Shown one piece after another: positions 18,536 through 26,218 of a stretch of 64,000 bases of DNA. The notes under the pieces were generated by a model. It saw only the letters and a list, made by a program, of their open reading frames with translations. It made no database searches and was not told the DNA's origin. Position 1 is the first letter of the stretch. Each line of letters begins with the position of its first letter. The translations under genes were made by a program, and so were the position numbers. Location of the stretch: positions 160,564 through 224,563 of the forward strand of contig JAFWDK010000027.1 in the NCBI GenBank assembly GCA_017513085.1, read 5' to 3'. This stretch comes from Clostridiales bacterium (lineage in GTDB: Bacteria; Bacillota; Clostridia; Saccharofermentanales; Saccharofermentanaceae).

Positions 18536-18561
18536 GACGTATTCCTCACATGAATCTGACA
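18536..18561 (-). promoter_or_regulatory. Candidate ECF-type promoter of the sigma operon (autoregulation)
   Basis: On the minus strand TGTCA (18557-18561), 17-bp spacer, CGTC (18536-18539). ECF promoters commonly pair a -35 of the TGTCA or AAC class with a CGTC -10. It lies 26 bases before the chosen start of the sigma gene. Confidence 0.5.
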
Positions 18562-18581
18562 GTTATTATTCTACCATTTTG

Positions 18582-20306
18582 TCAATCATCAGTTTCATCT
18601 ATCCTTCTAAATACAGCAACTACATCTGGTTCGTAATACAAGGTCTCATAATCATCGTTTAAGTAATCATCAACACTGTACTTGTCGTTTTCCTGTCGAA
18701 GATCTACGACATAATACTCAGTCTTGTTGTCCGTTCGTTCCAGTTCATAAACAACATCGTGATCCGAGAAGTCGGCTACAAAGAAAGCTGTAGCCGTAAC
18801 AGATGCATCTTCAGGCACAAGGGAGACAGCGTAGTTTATCTTTGCACGTTTTTCCGCCGAACGGTTAAAGAAATCTATGTACCCCAGGTGGTCATAATTG
18901 ATGCTTGAACATAATACTATCGTACAGCACGCACCATATAGAAGCAGTTTATCTCGATGTTTTTCTTTAAGGTCGGCATAGTTGAGTACTGCCAGATATA
19001 CGAGAATAGCACATGTACCAAAGCAGTATTGATATCTCATATCATATTGGTAATGGTAATTCGGCATCAGGTTAATCAATATCCATGGGAGCATAAGAAT
19101 AGCTCTTTTAAAATCCTTTGTTATTATTGGCAGGAATCCCATCGGCATCAGAGTCAGGAACATAAACTTCAGTTTATCTGCCACTGAAATCTGACTTATA
19201 ACGTAGACAGGATCTGAGATTGCGGTTGATAGGATCGACAATGTTCCTTCTCCGTCCTGCAAATAATTGTTATAACGATACAACATTACCCCGTCGCCGT
19301 ATGTGGACAGATAGCGCGTGATACCCACGAAGTATGCAATAGATACTATAAAAATGCATAAATTACATTTGTAGTTTTTATGGGTAAATAAAAAGTACAA
19401 AGCAATAACAGCAACATATACGGCCGCATCTTCTTTGACTGCAAGCAATAATATAGAGAAAAGCGCCTGACCATACCATAATTCTTTTTCACAGAAATAT
19501 ATAAGCCACAAAACAAGCGGTGCAAGGAAACAGTTCTCATGAAGATGGTAGAAACAACCACCGACAAATCCCGGAAAGAATAGATATATCAGTGAGAAGA
19601 TGATCATTGAGGCTTTCCCTAACGAGTGCTTTCTCATGATCAACGCCAAGGGTATTATTCCGGACATTACGATCAAACTTTGCATAAGTTCCAGAGTTAT
19701 AGGACTTGGGAAAAGATAATAGAATGGAAGAATAAGATAGTAGATGGGTGACATATGAACAGAGAAATGTGACATTAAAACATCTCTTTCACAAGTCGTA
19801 AATGGTATGCCTGTCTCTTTCATATAATGAAACATTTGAGAAAATATCCCAAAGTCATAACAGGCAGTCCAATGGTTTATATAGATCAGGCAACAGTTCC
19901 CTCCAACCAGTACGACAAAAAGGAGACATAGGAATAGAATAGAACGTCGGAATGTTTTATTCCCTATTCGCGGTCGGATATCCTTGATATCGGTACTCAG
20001 AATAATAATCCCAAGAACTACACACAGTCCTATTGCGAAATACTGTTCACGATTGATTACTGCCGCAGCTGTAAAGTAGAGGGTCGAAAAGACAATCATG
20101 GCAAGTTTGACAACTCTCTGATCTTTCAATCTGTTGATCAGTAACCAGATCGAGAATACTGCAACTATGAAGAGAATGATCGCCAAGTATTTCACTGAGT
20201 GTAAATTGACCAGATCCATTTGTTTATTGGCAAAATATAATACAGAGACGAGAATCCAGCTTAGTGCAAGATTATATGCTTTGTTAGAATCTAGTTTAGC
20301 GAACAT
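18582..20306 (-). CDS. DUF2079 polytopic membrane protein
   Basis: 574 aa with about ten to twelve hydrophobic segments and the DUF2079 signature around residues 150-230 (WTACYDFGIFSQMFHYM, then MSHFSVHMSPIYYLILP). DUF2079 proteins resemble glycosyltransferase-like GT-C membrane enzymes but their substrate is unknown. The C-terminal 80 residues are soluble and Asp/Tyr-rich. Directly upstream (20333-20346) lies a palindrome that is nearly identical to the one in the blaI promoter, so the gene is probably under BlaI-type control. Mobile element cargo. Confidence 0.85.
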   Translation of the reverse strand: MFAKLDSNKAYNLALSWILVSVLYFANKQMDLVNLHSVKYLAIILFIVAVFSIWLLINRLKDQRVVKLAMIVFSTLYFTAAAVINREQYFAIGLCVVLGIIILSTDIKDIRPRIGNKTFRRSILFLCLLFVVLVGGNCCLIYINHWTACYDFGIFSQMFHYMKETGIPFTTCERDVLMSHFSVHMSPIYYLILPFYYLFPSPITLELMQSLIVMSGIIPLALIMRKHSLGKASMIIFSLIYLFFPGFVGGCFYHLHENCFLAPLVLWLIYFCEKELWYGQALFSILLLAVKEDAAVYVAVIALYFLFTHKNYKCNLCIFIVSIAYFVGITRYLSTYGDGVMLYRYNNYLQDGEGTLSILSTAISDPVYVISQISVADKLKFMFLTLMPMGFLPIITKDFKRAILMLPWILINLMPNYHYQYDMRYQYCFGTCAILVYLAVLNYADLKEKHRDKLLLYGACCTIVLCSSINYDHLGYIDFFNRSAEKRAKINYAVSLVPEDASVTATAFFVADFSDHDVVYELERTDNKTEYYVVDLRQENDKYSVDDYLNDDYETLYYEPDVVAVFRRIDETDD

Positions 20307-20332
20307 GACAAGAAGAATCCTTTCAAGAATCT

Positions 20333-20346
20333 ACTACAAATGTAGT
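20333..20346 (-). promoter_or_regulatory. BlaI/MecI-type operator upstream of the DUF2079 gene
   Basis: ACTACAAATGTAGT, a perfect dyad with arms ACTACA/TGTAGT, matching the BlaI/MecI operator core (TACAnnTGTA). It lies 27 bases upstream of the DUF2079 start and after the blaR stop, and differs by one base from the operator in front of blaI. Confidence 0.78.
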
Positions 20347-20364
20347 TTATTGGGGTAAAAAAAT

Positions 20365-21567
20365 TTATTCGCTTGGATAAGCGGTCATAGAGGTTGTTGT
20401 TTCTGTAATAGCAGTGGTAGTCGTTGGGATTGTTTCATCGCCGAAATACTGCACATACGAAGTTTCTTCCACTTCCATGTTGTCAATATCCATATAATAC
20501 GTCGTGACTTCAGTCATATCTTCTTCACCTATCCAATATGTTGTCTCCGCACTAGATTCGGGAGTGTTCATGATGGTCGTAGTTACAGACGGGTAGGAGT
20601 CATTGTATGAAGAATCCTGAGAAGAGATATCTTTAGATGCAATAGCAAATCCCGATATGCACGTAAGAAGAATAATCGCAATCAATGTACCTATAAATAG
20701 TCTACGAGATCCTGATAGGATCAATTGAAGTCTGTGCTTAAGGCTTTGTTTAGGAGAATAAAAGTTGGTCGTTATAGCTGGTGTGGGGCTAACTGAAAAC
20801 GTAGATCTGGTTGCTGAGACTGTATTAAGGATCGACTCACAATATACTTTTCGCATTTGTGCATCCTCATCAGAGGTGACGGCCATATCACAATAATATT
20901 CGCATTCCTGTTCGAGTTTCCTGCTTATCACTATCATCAAGGGATTGAACCAGTGCATGGTGCGACATACCGTGATGAAAAGCTTAATCCAAAGGTCATG
21001 ATGTTTATAATGTGTAAGCTCGTGCTTAATGATTAATCTCAGTTCGTTATAACCATAACTTCTGCAGGGGATAAGGATTATCGGATTGATAAGCCCGGTC
21101 ATCATTGGTGACGAGATGCATTCGGATGTATACACCTCTATTGGTCTTTTTATCTTGAGTGCTTTAGATACTTCACTTGTCAATTCCTGTATATCAGAAG
21201 GCGCCGATTTTGCAAATCGCATAACTGTTTTATTCCATGCAGTACTACGTATAATGTAGAAAAGAATAAATGATACCGCTCCGATAAGATAAATGGCAGT
21301 TACAACAGACATAGGATTAATCAGTGATGTCGTACTAGTATGGACTGTATTTGTAGCAACAACAGGATTTGCTGGTGCTGTATTCTCTAAAGTAACCAAT
21401 GCACTTCCCCAATGGGGTCTGATTGGAATGAGAAATCCGATAATAACGACAAGCCAAGAATAGTATCTGATCGATGGAGACTGTTTATTGCTAAGAACGC
21501 GTGAGACTATCAGATAGATTACTGCGACTATGGACATGTTCATTGAGCAAATGAGAATATTAAGCAT
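20365..21567 (-). CDS. BlaR1/MecR1-like M56 membrane metallopeptidase without a penicillin-sensor domain
   Basis: 400 aa from ATG 21567 (GAGG six bases upstream); a GTG at 21579 overlaps the blaI stop and is possible. Four membrane helices with a cytoplasmic zinc peptidase motif HELTHYKHHD and the downstream EYYCDMAV, typical of M56 peptidases that cut the partner repressor on signal. Classical BlaR1 then continues into an extracellular penicillin-binding domain with STxK; here it is replaced by a tail of about 100 residues rich in Thr, Ser and Tyr (TTYWIGEEDMTEVTTYYMD). The signal is therefore probably not a beta-lactam. Coupled to the upstream repressor gene. Confidence 0.87.
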   Translation of the reverse strand: MLNILICSMNMSIVAVIYLIVSRVLSNKQSPSIRYYSWLVVIIGFLIPIRPHWGSALVTLENTAPANPVVATNTVHTSTTSLINPMSVVTAIYLIGAVSFILFYIIRSTAWNKTVMRFAKSAPSDIQELTSEVSKALKIKRPIEVYTSECISSPMMTGLINPIILIPCRSYGYNELRLIIKHELTHYKHHDLWIKLFITVCRTMHWFNPLMIVISRKLEQECEYYCDMAVTSDEDAQMRKVYCESILNTVSATRSTFSVSPTPAITTNFYSPKQSLKHRLQLILSGSRRLFIGTLIAIILLTCISGFAIASKDISSQDSSYNDSYPSVTTTIMNTPESSAETTYWIGEEDMTEVTTYYMDIDNMEVEETSYVQYFGDETIPTTTTAITETTTSMTAYPSE

Positions 21568-21575
21568 TGCACACC

Positions 21576-21947
21576 TCACATATCATTAAGCCAGTTCTTG
21601 AGTTCACTAATATCTTCGTCAGATATCTCGCCATCACTATATAAGGCCTTCACAAAACCTGACATCTTATTTGCACCGAATCTACTTTTCAGTGATTCTG
21701 CCTCAATGTTCATATATTGTGACTCGCTGATAACAGCATAATATCCACGCTCTTTGCCATTCTTTTCGGAATGCAGAAAGCCTTTCTTTTCCAACCTGAC
21801 AAGCATAGTCATGACGGTTTGCTGTTTCCAATCACGATCATGAAGATCCCTGCTTAAGATTACCGTGAGGGCTGGAGAAGTTACAGGCTGCTCGATATGC
21901 CAAATAGCCTTCATTATTTCAAATTCTGCATCCGGTAGTTTTTTCAT
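21576..21947 (-). CDS. BlaI/MecI/CopY-family transcriptional repressor
   Basis: 123 aa, the family's usual length. The winged helix begins LPDAEFEIMKAIWHIEQPVT and is followed by WKQQTVMTMLVRLEKKGFL, the recognition helix and wing, then a C-terminal dimerisation helix. It should bind the ACTACA-n2-TGTAGT operators at its own promoter and at the DUF2079 gene. Paired with an M56 peptidase that would inactivate it by cleavage. No beta-lactamase gene is near, so the regulon differs from the classical one. Confidence 0.92.
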   Translation of the reverse strand: MKKLPDAEFEIMKAIWHIEQPVTSPALTVILSRDLHDRDWKQQTVMTMLVRLEKKGFLHSEKNGKERGYYAVISESQYMNIEAESLKSRFGANKMSGFVKALYSDGEISDEDISELKNWLNDM

Positions 21948-21968
21948 TGCACGAATAATCTTTCATAA

Positions 21969-22018
21969 ATTACATTTGTAGTTTATCTAATGATAAGTCA
22001 ATAATTCCGTGTTGTCAA
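21969..22018 (-). promoter_or_regulatory. Promoter and operator of the blaI-blaR pair
   Basis: Minus strand: -35 TTGACA (22013-22018), 17-bp spacer, -10 TATCAT (21990-21995). The dyad ACTACAAATGTAAT (21969-21982) lies just downstream of the -10 at the expected transcription start, a good place for repression. It differs from the DUF2079 operator at one base. Confidence 0.8.
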
Positions 22019-22063
22019 TTTGAAATATGAGAAAACGGCAGTCATCGATAAACAAGACTATAT

Positions 22064-22120
22064 CCCTTAGGTTACTAAGGGCGCACTTCTATACATACCC
22101 TACGGGATGTATCAGTGCGC
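22064..22120 (-). other. oriT: Origin of transfer (oriT), RSF1010/pIP501/pSK41 nick type
   Basis: Reading the minus strand, AAGTGCGCCCTTAG (complement of about 22075-22088) matches the MobQ-type nick region TAAGTGCG/CCCT, with the cut expected between G and C. Just 5' of it is a hairpin ATACATCCC-gta-GGG(T)ATGTAT (22091-22112), and 3' of it CTAAGGG/CCCTTAG forms a second small hairpin (22064-22081). A hairpin followed a few bases later by AAGTGCGCCCT is the layout of pSK41-like oriTs. The relaxase gene of the matching family starts 2.05 kb away. Confidence 0.78.
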
Positions 22121-22134
22121 TCTCCGAGGGCAGG

Positions 22135-22245
22135 TAATGCAACTTCGCTTCAGATGCATTAATCTTCGTCACGTTCGTTCCGGACAAGAGGCTCAGCCTC
22201 TTGCGCCACTATGGTGGCTATCACCAATCCCGCCACTTCAGGCGG
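22135..22245. repeat. Cluster of consecutive inverted repeats beside oriT
   Basis: In about 110 bases: TAATGCA/TGCATTA (22135-22161), CAAGAGGCT-c-AGCCTCTTG (22185-22203), GCCAC/GTGGC (22205-22218) and CCGCC/GGCGG (22230-22245, inside the end of the ATPase gene). They may stop transcription from the ATPase gene, extend oriT, or bind accessory relaxosome proteins. Confidence 0.6.
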
Positions 22246-23582
22246 TCGTATTCATGGAACCTTATATGAGGATATTGAGCCGCATACCGCTCACAGTAAT
22301 CAGCGGGTCTGCATCTGACATAGATGTTGATGATCGACTCATATAACGGGGCAAACTTCTTCGCGGCATATTCGATCTTTTCAAGATCGTTCCGATCAAA
22401 GCGTCGATCCGTATCTCGGACTATTTTGACGAAAAGCATTTTGCCATCGTATGGAATTACGCTTTCAAAGTGATAAACAAAACCTTTCTCGATAACATCA
22501 GATGGTCTTATGCTGCAAAGCGGATTCCCCGTATACAAGTCATCCAGCCCGAAATCAATGTTCAGTGCGTGAAGGTGACATGCCTTTTCGTATTCCTGTT
22601 CAGATAATCTTGTAACCGCTTTAATGTAGTCATCGGTAATTTCCGGAAATTGCTGAGGTCGAGCCAATCGCATTTTTTCTTTGATCAGGAAGGAATAGTA
22701 TAGCTCCATATATATGTTTCGGAAGTAATAGCATTTCCCGGAATGTTTAAGTATCCGAACATCAACAAGGGAGCGAAGATACTTCTCACATTTATTATAT
22801 GCATATCCTGTTACGGAACCGATCTCGCTTATACGAGTATTATCCTCTGCAATGACAGTAAGTAGTTCATTATATATCTCCGGTTTGCGGAAATAATGAT
22901 CCATCAGATGCGGCATATAATTCATCAACGGCGAATCAATGCGGGTCAGGTTCCAAGCCGCATCTTTGAAATTTTCATATTCAGAAAAAAGCCGGACAAG
23001 TTCCGGTATTCCTCCGGTTGCCGTGCTTACCAGGAGAGAATTCTGCGCATCCATCTTCGGAAGCATCTTATGAACGTCGGAAAGTGCCAGATGATTCACA
23101 GTGCAAGGGAATATGTTTTTGCCCATCCCCGTGGGAAGCCGTTCTCCGACAAGACAGATAAAAATGTTATTGCGATCCGGATCGAACCTAAACTTTTCGA
23201 AAGCATCGATAAACCCAATATAATCTTCTGTTTTCTGGATATCGTCAAGGATAAAGATCTTATAATGCCAGCCTGACAGATGCTTCATCGTTTCAAAGAT
23301 ATCACTCCAATTATCACTTGCCGCTTTGATGCCGGTGTACCTTTCAACACGCTCGGCTAACAGCTTCTGTGCGCAATTCTCCGACTGACCTTTAAATGAA
23401 AAATAGCACAGATCGGCTCGGTTCTCATAAGCCTTTAAAACAAGAGATGTCTTGCCGCAGTGAGGCTCTCCCAAAACGGCAAGTATCTCCCGCGGTTCAC
23501 CCCAACCGTTCTTGTCATGGAGGTTTTCCTTGAACAGCCCTTTTAACTCATTAACGTAAATCGTTCTCGGCGCGAATAACAT
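22221..23582 (-). CDS. AAA ATPase of the archaeal-ATPase/DUF234 type
   Basis: 453 aa. Walker A is GEPHCGKTSLV at about 36-46, Walker B is KIFILDDIQK near 110, and sensor residues follow. A winged-helix segment (ISEIGSVTGYAYNKCEKYLRSL, given shortened) precedes a C-terminal DUF234-like domain with the nuclease-fold pattern YDGKMLFVKIVRD. Such proteins are common on mobile elements of archaea and Clostridia; their role is not established, with anti-phage or maintenance functions suggested. It sits between oriT and the relaxase cassette. RBS AAGGTG before the ATG. Confidence 0.8.
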   Translation of the reverse strand: MLFAPRTIYVNELKGLFKENLHDKNGWGEPREILAVLGEPHCGKTSLVLKAYENRADLCYFSFKGQSENCAQKLLAERVERYTGIKAASDNWSDIFETMKHLSGWHYKIFILDDIQKTEDYIGFIDAFEKFRFDPDRNNIFICLVGERLPTGMGKNIFPCTVNHLALSDVHKMLPKMDAQNSLLVSTATGGIPELVRLFSEYENFKDAAWNLTRIDSPLMNYMPHLMDHYFRKPEIYNELLTVIAEDNTRISEIGSVTGYAYNKCEKYLRSLVDVRILKHSGKCYYFRNIYMELYYSFLIKEKMRLARPQQFPEITDDYIKAVTRLSEQEYEKACHLHALNIDFGLDDLYTGNPLCSIRPSDVIEKGFVYHFESVIPYDGKMLFVKIVRDTDRRFDRNDLEKIEYAAKKFAPLYESIINIYVRCRPADYCERYAAQYPHIRFHEYDRLKWRDW

Positions 23583-23603
23583 ATTTCACCTTCTCAGTAA
23601 ATA

Positions 23604-23621
23604 ATCAACTTATAAGTTGAT
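23604..23621 (-). promoter_or_regulatory. 18-bp perfect palindrome in the ATPase leader
   Basis: ATCAACTTATAAGTTGAT, 22 bases before the ATPase start. A TATAAT on the minus strand lies about 15 bases further upstream, so the palindrome would fall near the transcription start and could be an operator. Confidence 0.5.
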
Positions 23622-23845
23622 AAAAGTGCTTTCATTATACATCAAACGGCATTTTGATTCATTGTTGACAATTTTCGTTCTGAACAAAATGCCCATAAAA
23701 TAAGGCTCTTTAAAAAGTTTACAAAATAATTTCGATCATTTGTCTACCAACTGCCCGGAAAACCACTAACAAAAAGTAGAAGCACCTGAAAGGGCAAGAA
23801 TGTCTTTTTCGAAGGTTTCAATAATCAAATTTGCAGGAGGTAAGA

Positions 23846-24172
23846 ATGAAAAAACAAACAGTCGAAGACATCAGGAAGGAGATCATATCCACAGAAAAGG
23901 ACAAGGTGATCATCGTACATCAGATCAAAAGGCTGGAGAACCGGGCAAACTATTACACCAAAGCTGAGAAGCGAAAAAGAACGCATCACCTGTGTAATAT
24001 CGGCGGTGCAATCGAGGCTCTTTTCCCTATTTCGAAGACACTTTCAAAGACAGAATTCTTCGAATTTATGGAGAAGATTTCAGCATTGCCGGATGTTGTT
24101 TCCTTGGTAAAAGAGACAGAGAACAGAATTATGATAAACACCGCTGACGATCACGGGAAGGATGTGGTCTGA
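23846..24172 (+). CDS. DUF3847 protein, mobilisation accessory
   Basis: 108 aa from ATG 23846, five bases after GGAGG; an upstream TTG is not needed. Sequence shows the DUF3847 pattern: a coiled, charged N-terminal helix, then KRLENRANYYTKAEKRKRTHHLCNIGG (shortened here to parts) and TLSKTEFFEFMEKISALP. DUF3847 genes are regularly found immediately before MobA/MobL relaxase genes. Here the stop overlaps the relaxase start (TGATG), indicating translational coupling. Likely a relaxosome auxiliary protein; the role is inferred from conserved context. Confidence 0.82.
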   Translation: MKKQTVEDIRKEIISTEKDKVIIVHQIKRLENRANYYTKAEKRKRTHHLCNIGGAIEALFPISKTLSKTEFFEFMEKISALPDVVSLVKETENRIMINTADDHGKDVV

Positions 24173-25611
24173 TGGCGCTCTATCATTTTTCCGTAACACA
24201 GGTTAAGCGAAGTGCAGGACAAAGCGCGATTGCCTGCGCATCGTATCGTGCAGGGGAACGTCTTTACAGTCAATATTACGATGAGGTCAGTGATTACTCC
24301 AAGAAAGGGGGCGTGATCTATAGTGAGATCATGCTTCCAGAGAATGCACCTAAGGAATATGCGGATCGGGAAACACTCTGGAACGCTGTCGAAGATGTGG
24401 AGAAACACCCCAAGGCACAGCTGGCATATAGCTTTGATATTGCTCTTCAGAACGAATTATCCCAAGAAGAAAATATCGATCTGGCTAGAAGATTTGTGAA
24501 GGAATATCTTGTGGCAGATGGTATGATCGCTGATCTTGCCGTTCACAATCCTGAACGTGACGGGAACCCCAATCCTCATATTCATATCCTTACAACGATG
24601 CGGCCTCTTAATCCTGACGGAAGCTGGGGATCTAAGCAGCATCGTGAATATCTTTTTGATGATCAGGGGAATCCCGTAAAGGATGAGAAAGGTAATCAGA
24701 AATATAAAGCGGTACCGAATACCGATTGGGGAACACCCGAGAAACTTCAGCAATGGCGCGAGGATTGGGCAAACCTCGTTAATTCCAAATTCGAAGAGAA
24801 AGGTCTTCCCTGTCGAATAGACCACAGATCTTATGAGAATCAGGGCATTCATGAACTTCCGACAGTTCACGAAGGTCCGACTGTCCGTGCGATGGAACTG
24901 AAAGGCATTCCAACGGAAAAGGGCGAGTATAACCGATGGATACGAAAGACAAATGCGATGATCAGGGGTCTTCTCTCTAAGATTAAAGAAATGGTCGCCG
25001 CTATCAAAGACATGCGCGAAGAAATCAAGAGAATCGAGGAAGAACCTTCTCTCGCAGATCTGTTGATGGCAGGTCGAACCCCAGCAAAATCATCGTTACA
25101 GGATCTGAAATTCCTCTCGGCGGATATTCTCTTCCTTCAGAAACATTCTATCTATCGAATCGATGATCTTGAGAACTATCTTGAAAAGATGGAGTCTCTT
25201 AAGCAGTCGCAGAAAGATCGTCTGGATAAATGCAATGCCCGGAGAAAAGAAGTGAAAGAACTTATCTCCTTGCTTGATATCTATCACGAGACCAAGCCGA
25301 TCTACGAAGAAGGCATGAAGAAATTCTTCGGCAAAGAGAAGTATATGCAAGAAAACGAAGGCAGGATCAAACAATATCAGATGGCAAAGAGAAAACTCGC
25401 CAAAGCATCAAAGTCTCGCGGCGGAAAACTCACAAAGAAAATGCTCGAAAAGGAACTTGCAGCATTGGATTCGGAGTATTCCGCTATCCGCGATGAATTC
25501 GTCAAGAGTCGAGACGAAGTCCAAACGGTAAGCAGGATCCAGTATTCGATACAGCGCGGGCTCGAAGCAAAACATCCTCATAAAACCAGAGCTACAGATC
25601 TATCACTTTAA
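24172..25611 (+). CDS. mobL: MobA/MobL-family relaxase (MobQ)
   Basis: 479 aa. The relaxase nicks oriT and pilots the strand to a recipient through a conjugation pore supplied by another element. N-terminal domain: YHFSVTQVKRSAGQSAIACA, YRAGERLYS (with catalytic Tyr in this region), and the metal-binding HIH in NPNPHIHILTTMRPL, followed by WGSKQHREYLFD. The C-terminal half is a long charged coiled coil (residues 260-470) without helicase or primase motifs. The oriT at 22.1 kb has the nick sequence expected for this family. Overlaps DUF3847. Confidence 0.93.
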   Translation: MALYHFSVTQVKRSAGQSAIACASYRAGERLYSQYYDEVSDYSKKGGVIYSEIMLPENAPKEYADRETLWNAVEDVEKHPKAQLAYSFDIALQNELSQEENIDLARRFVKEYLVADGMIADLAVHNPERDGNPNPHIHILTTMRPLNPDGSWGSKQHREYLFDDQGNPVKDEKGNQKYKAVPNTDWGTPEKLQQWREDWANLVNSKFEEKGLPCRIDHRSYENQGIHELPTVHEGPTVRAMELKGIPTEKGEYNRWIRKTNAMIRGLLSKIKEMVAAIKDMREEIKRIEEEPSLADLLMAGRTPAKSSLQDLKFLSADILFLQKHSIYRIDDLENYLEKMESLKQSQKDRLDKCNARRKEVKELISLLDIYHETKPIYEEGMKKFFGKEKYMQENEGRIKQYQMAKRKLAKASKSRGGKLTKKMLEKELAALDSEYSAIRDEFVKSRDEVQTVSRIQYSIQRGLEAKHPHKTRATDLSL

Positions 25612-25633
25612 AAATACGGAGGTATATAAATAT

Positions 25634-25888
25634 ATGAAAAAGTATTATAACAATCCCAAATATGATGCGGCATTTGATCGTTGCGTCAATATATTGGCAA
25701 CCCTTATGGTGAAGTACGGCCCGAGAGTGCTTCTGAAGCAGGCCGTTGAAAGAATACTTGGTAAGGGACGCCTGAGTATCTACAATCCTGAAAGTCCTAA
25801 GATCAAGAAAGAACGTCTTATCGCGTATCAGAAAGAGTACGGCAAGATCAGTTCTTCCGCTAAGGATGTAAAAGATAAAGCCGCATAA
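25634..25888 (+). CDS. Small hypothetical protein of the mobilisation module
   Basis: 84 aa, basic, with 22 bases between it and the relaxase gene and a GGAGGTATATAAAT leader. Residues 16-46 are helical (CVNILATLMVKYGPRVLLKQ). No family recognised. Position in the operon suggests a DNA-binding or mobilisation accessory role. Confidence 0.6.
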   Translation: MKKYYNNPKYDAAFDRCVNILATLMVKYGPRVLLKQAVERILGKGRLSIYNPESPKIKKERLIAYQKEYGKISSSAKDVKDKAA

Positions 25889-25907
25889 GACACAAATCTA
25901 CAATTTG

Positions 25908-25952
25908 TGCGTTGCACATGATATGATTATTAGTTATTATTAGTGCAACGCA
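25908..25952 (+). promoter_or_regulatory. Promoter and inverted-repeat operator of the XRE gene
   Basis: -35 TTGCAC (25912-25917), 17-bp spacer, -10 TATTAT (25935-25940). Arms TGCGTTGCAC (25908-25917) and GTGCAACGCA (25943-25952) form a perfect 10-bp inverted repeat overlapping the -35 and the start region, as expected for autorepression. A smaller repeat CACAAAT/ATTTGTG (25891-25909) abuts it. Confidence 0.68.
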
Positions 25953-25972
25953 TAGATAAGGAGATTATGATC

Positions 25973-26179
25973 ATGGACTGCAAGACAAAGATAAAAGAAC
26001 TTCGTGAGATGACAGGAATGAACAGAACGGAGTTTTGTGAGTACTTCCAGATTCCATACGGAACAGTTACCGATTGGGAACGTGATTACCGTCATGCACC
26101 GGAATATGTTCTCCGCCTTCTGGAATACTACATCCGTATGGAGAATCTCATAAAAGACAATAAGGACGAAACGAAGTAA
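25973..26179 (+). CDS. Small XRE-family helix-turn-helix regulator
   Basis: 68 aa from ATG 25973, nine bases after AAGGAG; an ATG at 25967 is too close. The helix-turn-helix is IKELREMTGMNRTEFCEYF then IPYGTVTDWERDYRHAP. The protein is little more than this domain. The perfect inverted repeat across its promoter suggests that it represses its own gene and perhaps the recombinase genes downstream. Confidence 0.82.
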   Translation: MDCKTKIKELREMTGMNRTEFCEYFQIPYGTVTDWERDYRHAPEYVLRLLEYYIRMENLIKDNKDETK

Positions 26180-26218
26180 CCGCATCGAATTACATACGGT
26201 TAGAAAGGAAAAGATAAT

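Noticed and set aside
20365..21567. Beta-lactam sensing by the BlaR-like protein
   Set aside because: The extracellular penicillin-binding domain with STxK is missing.
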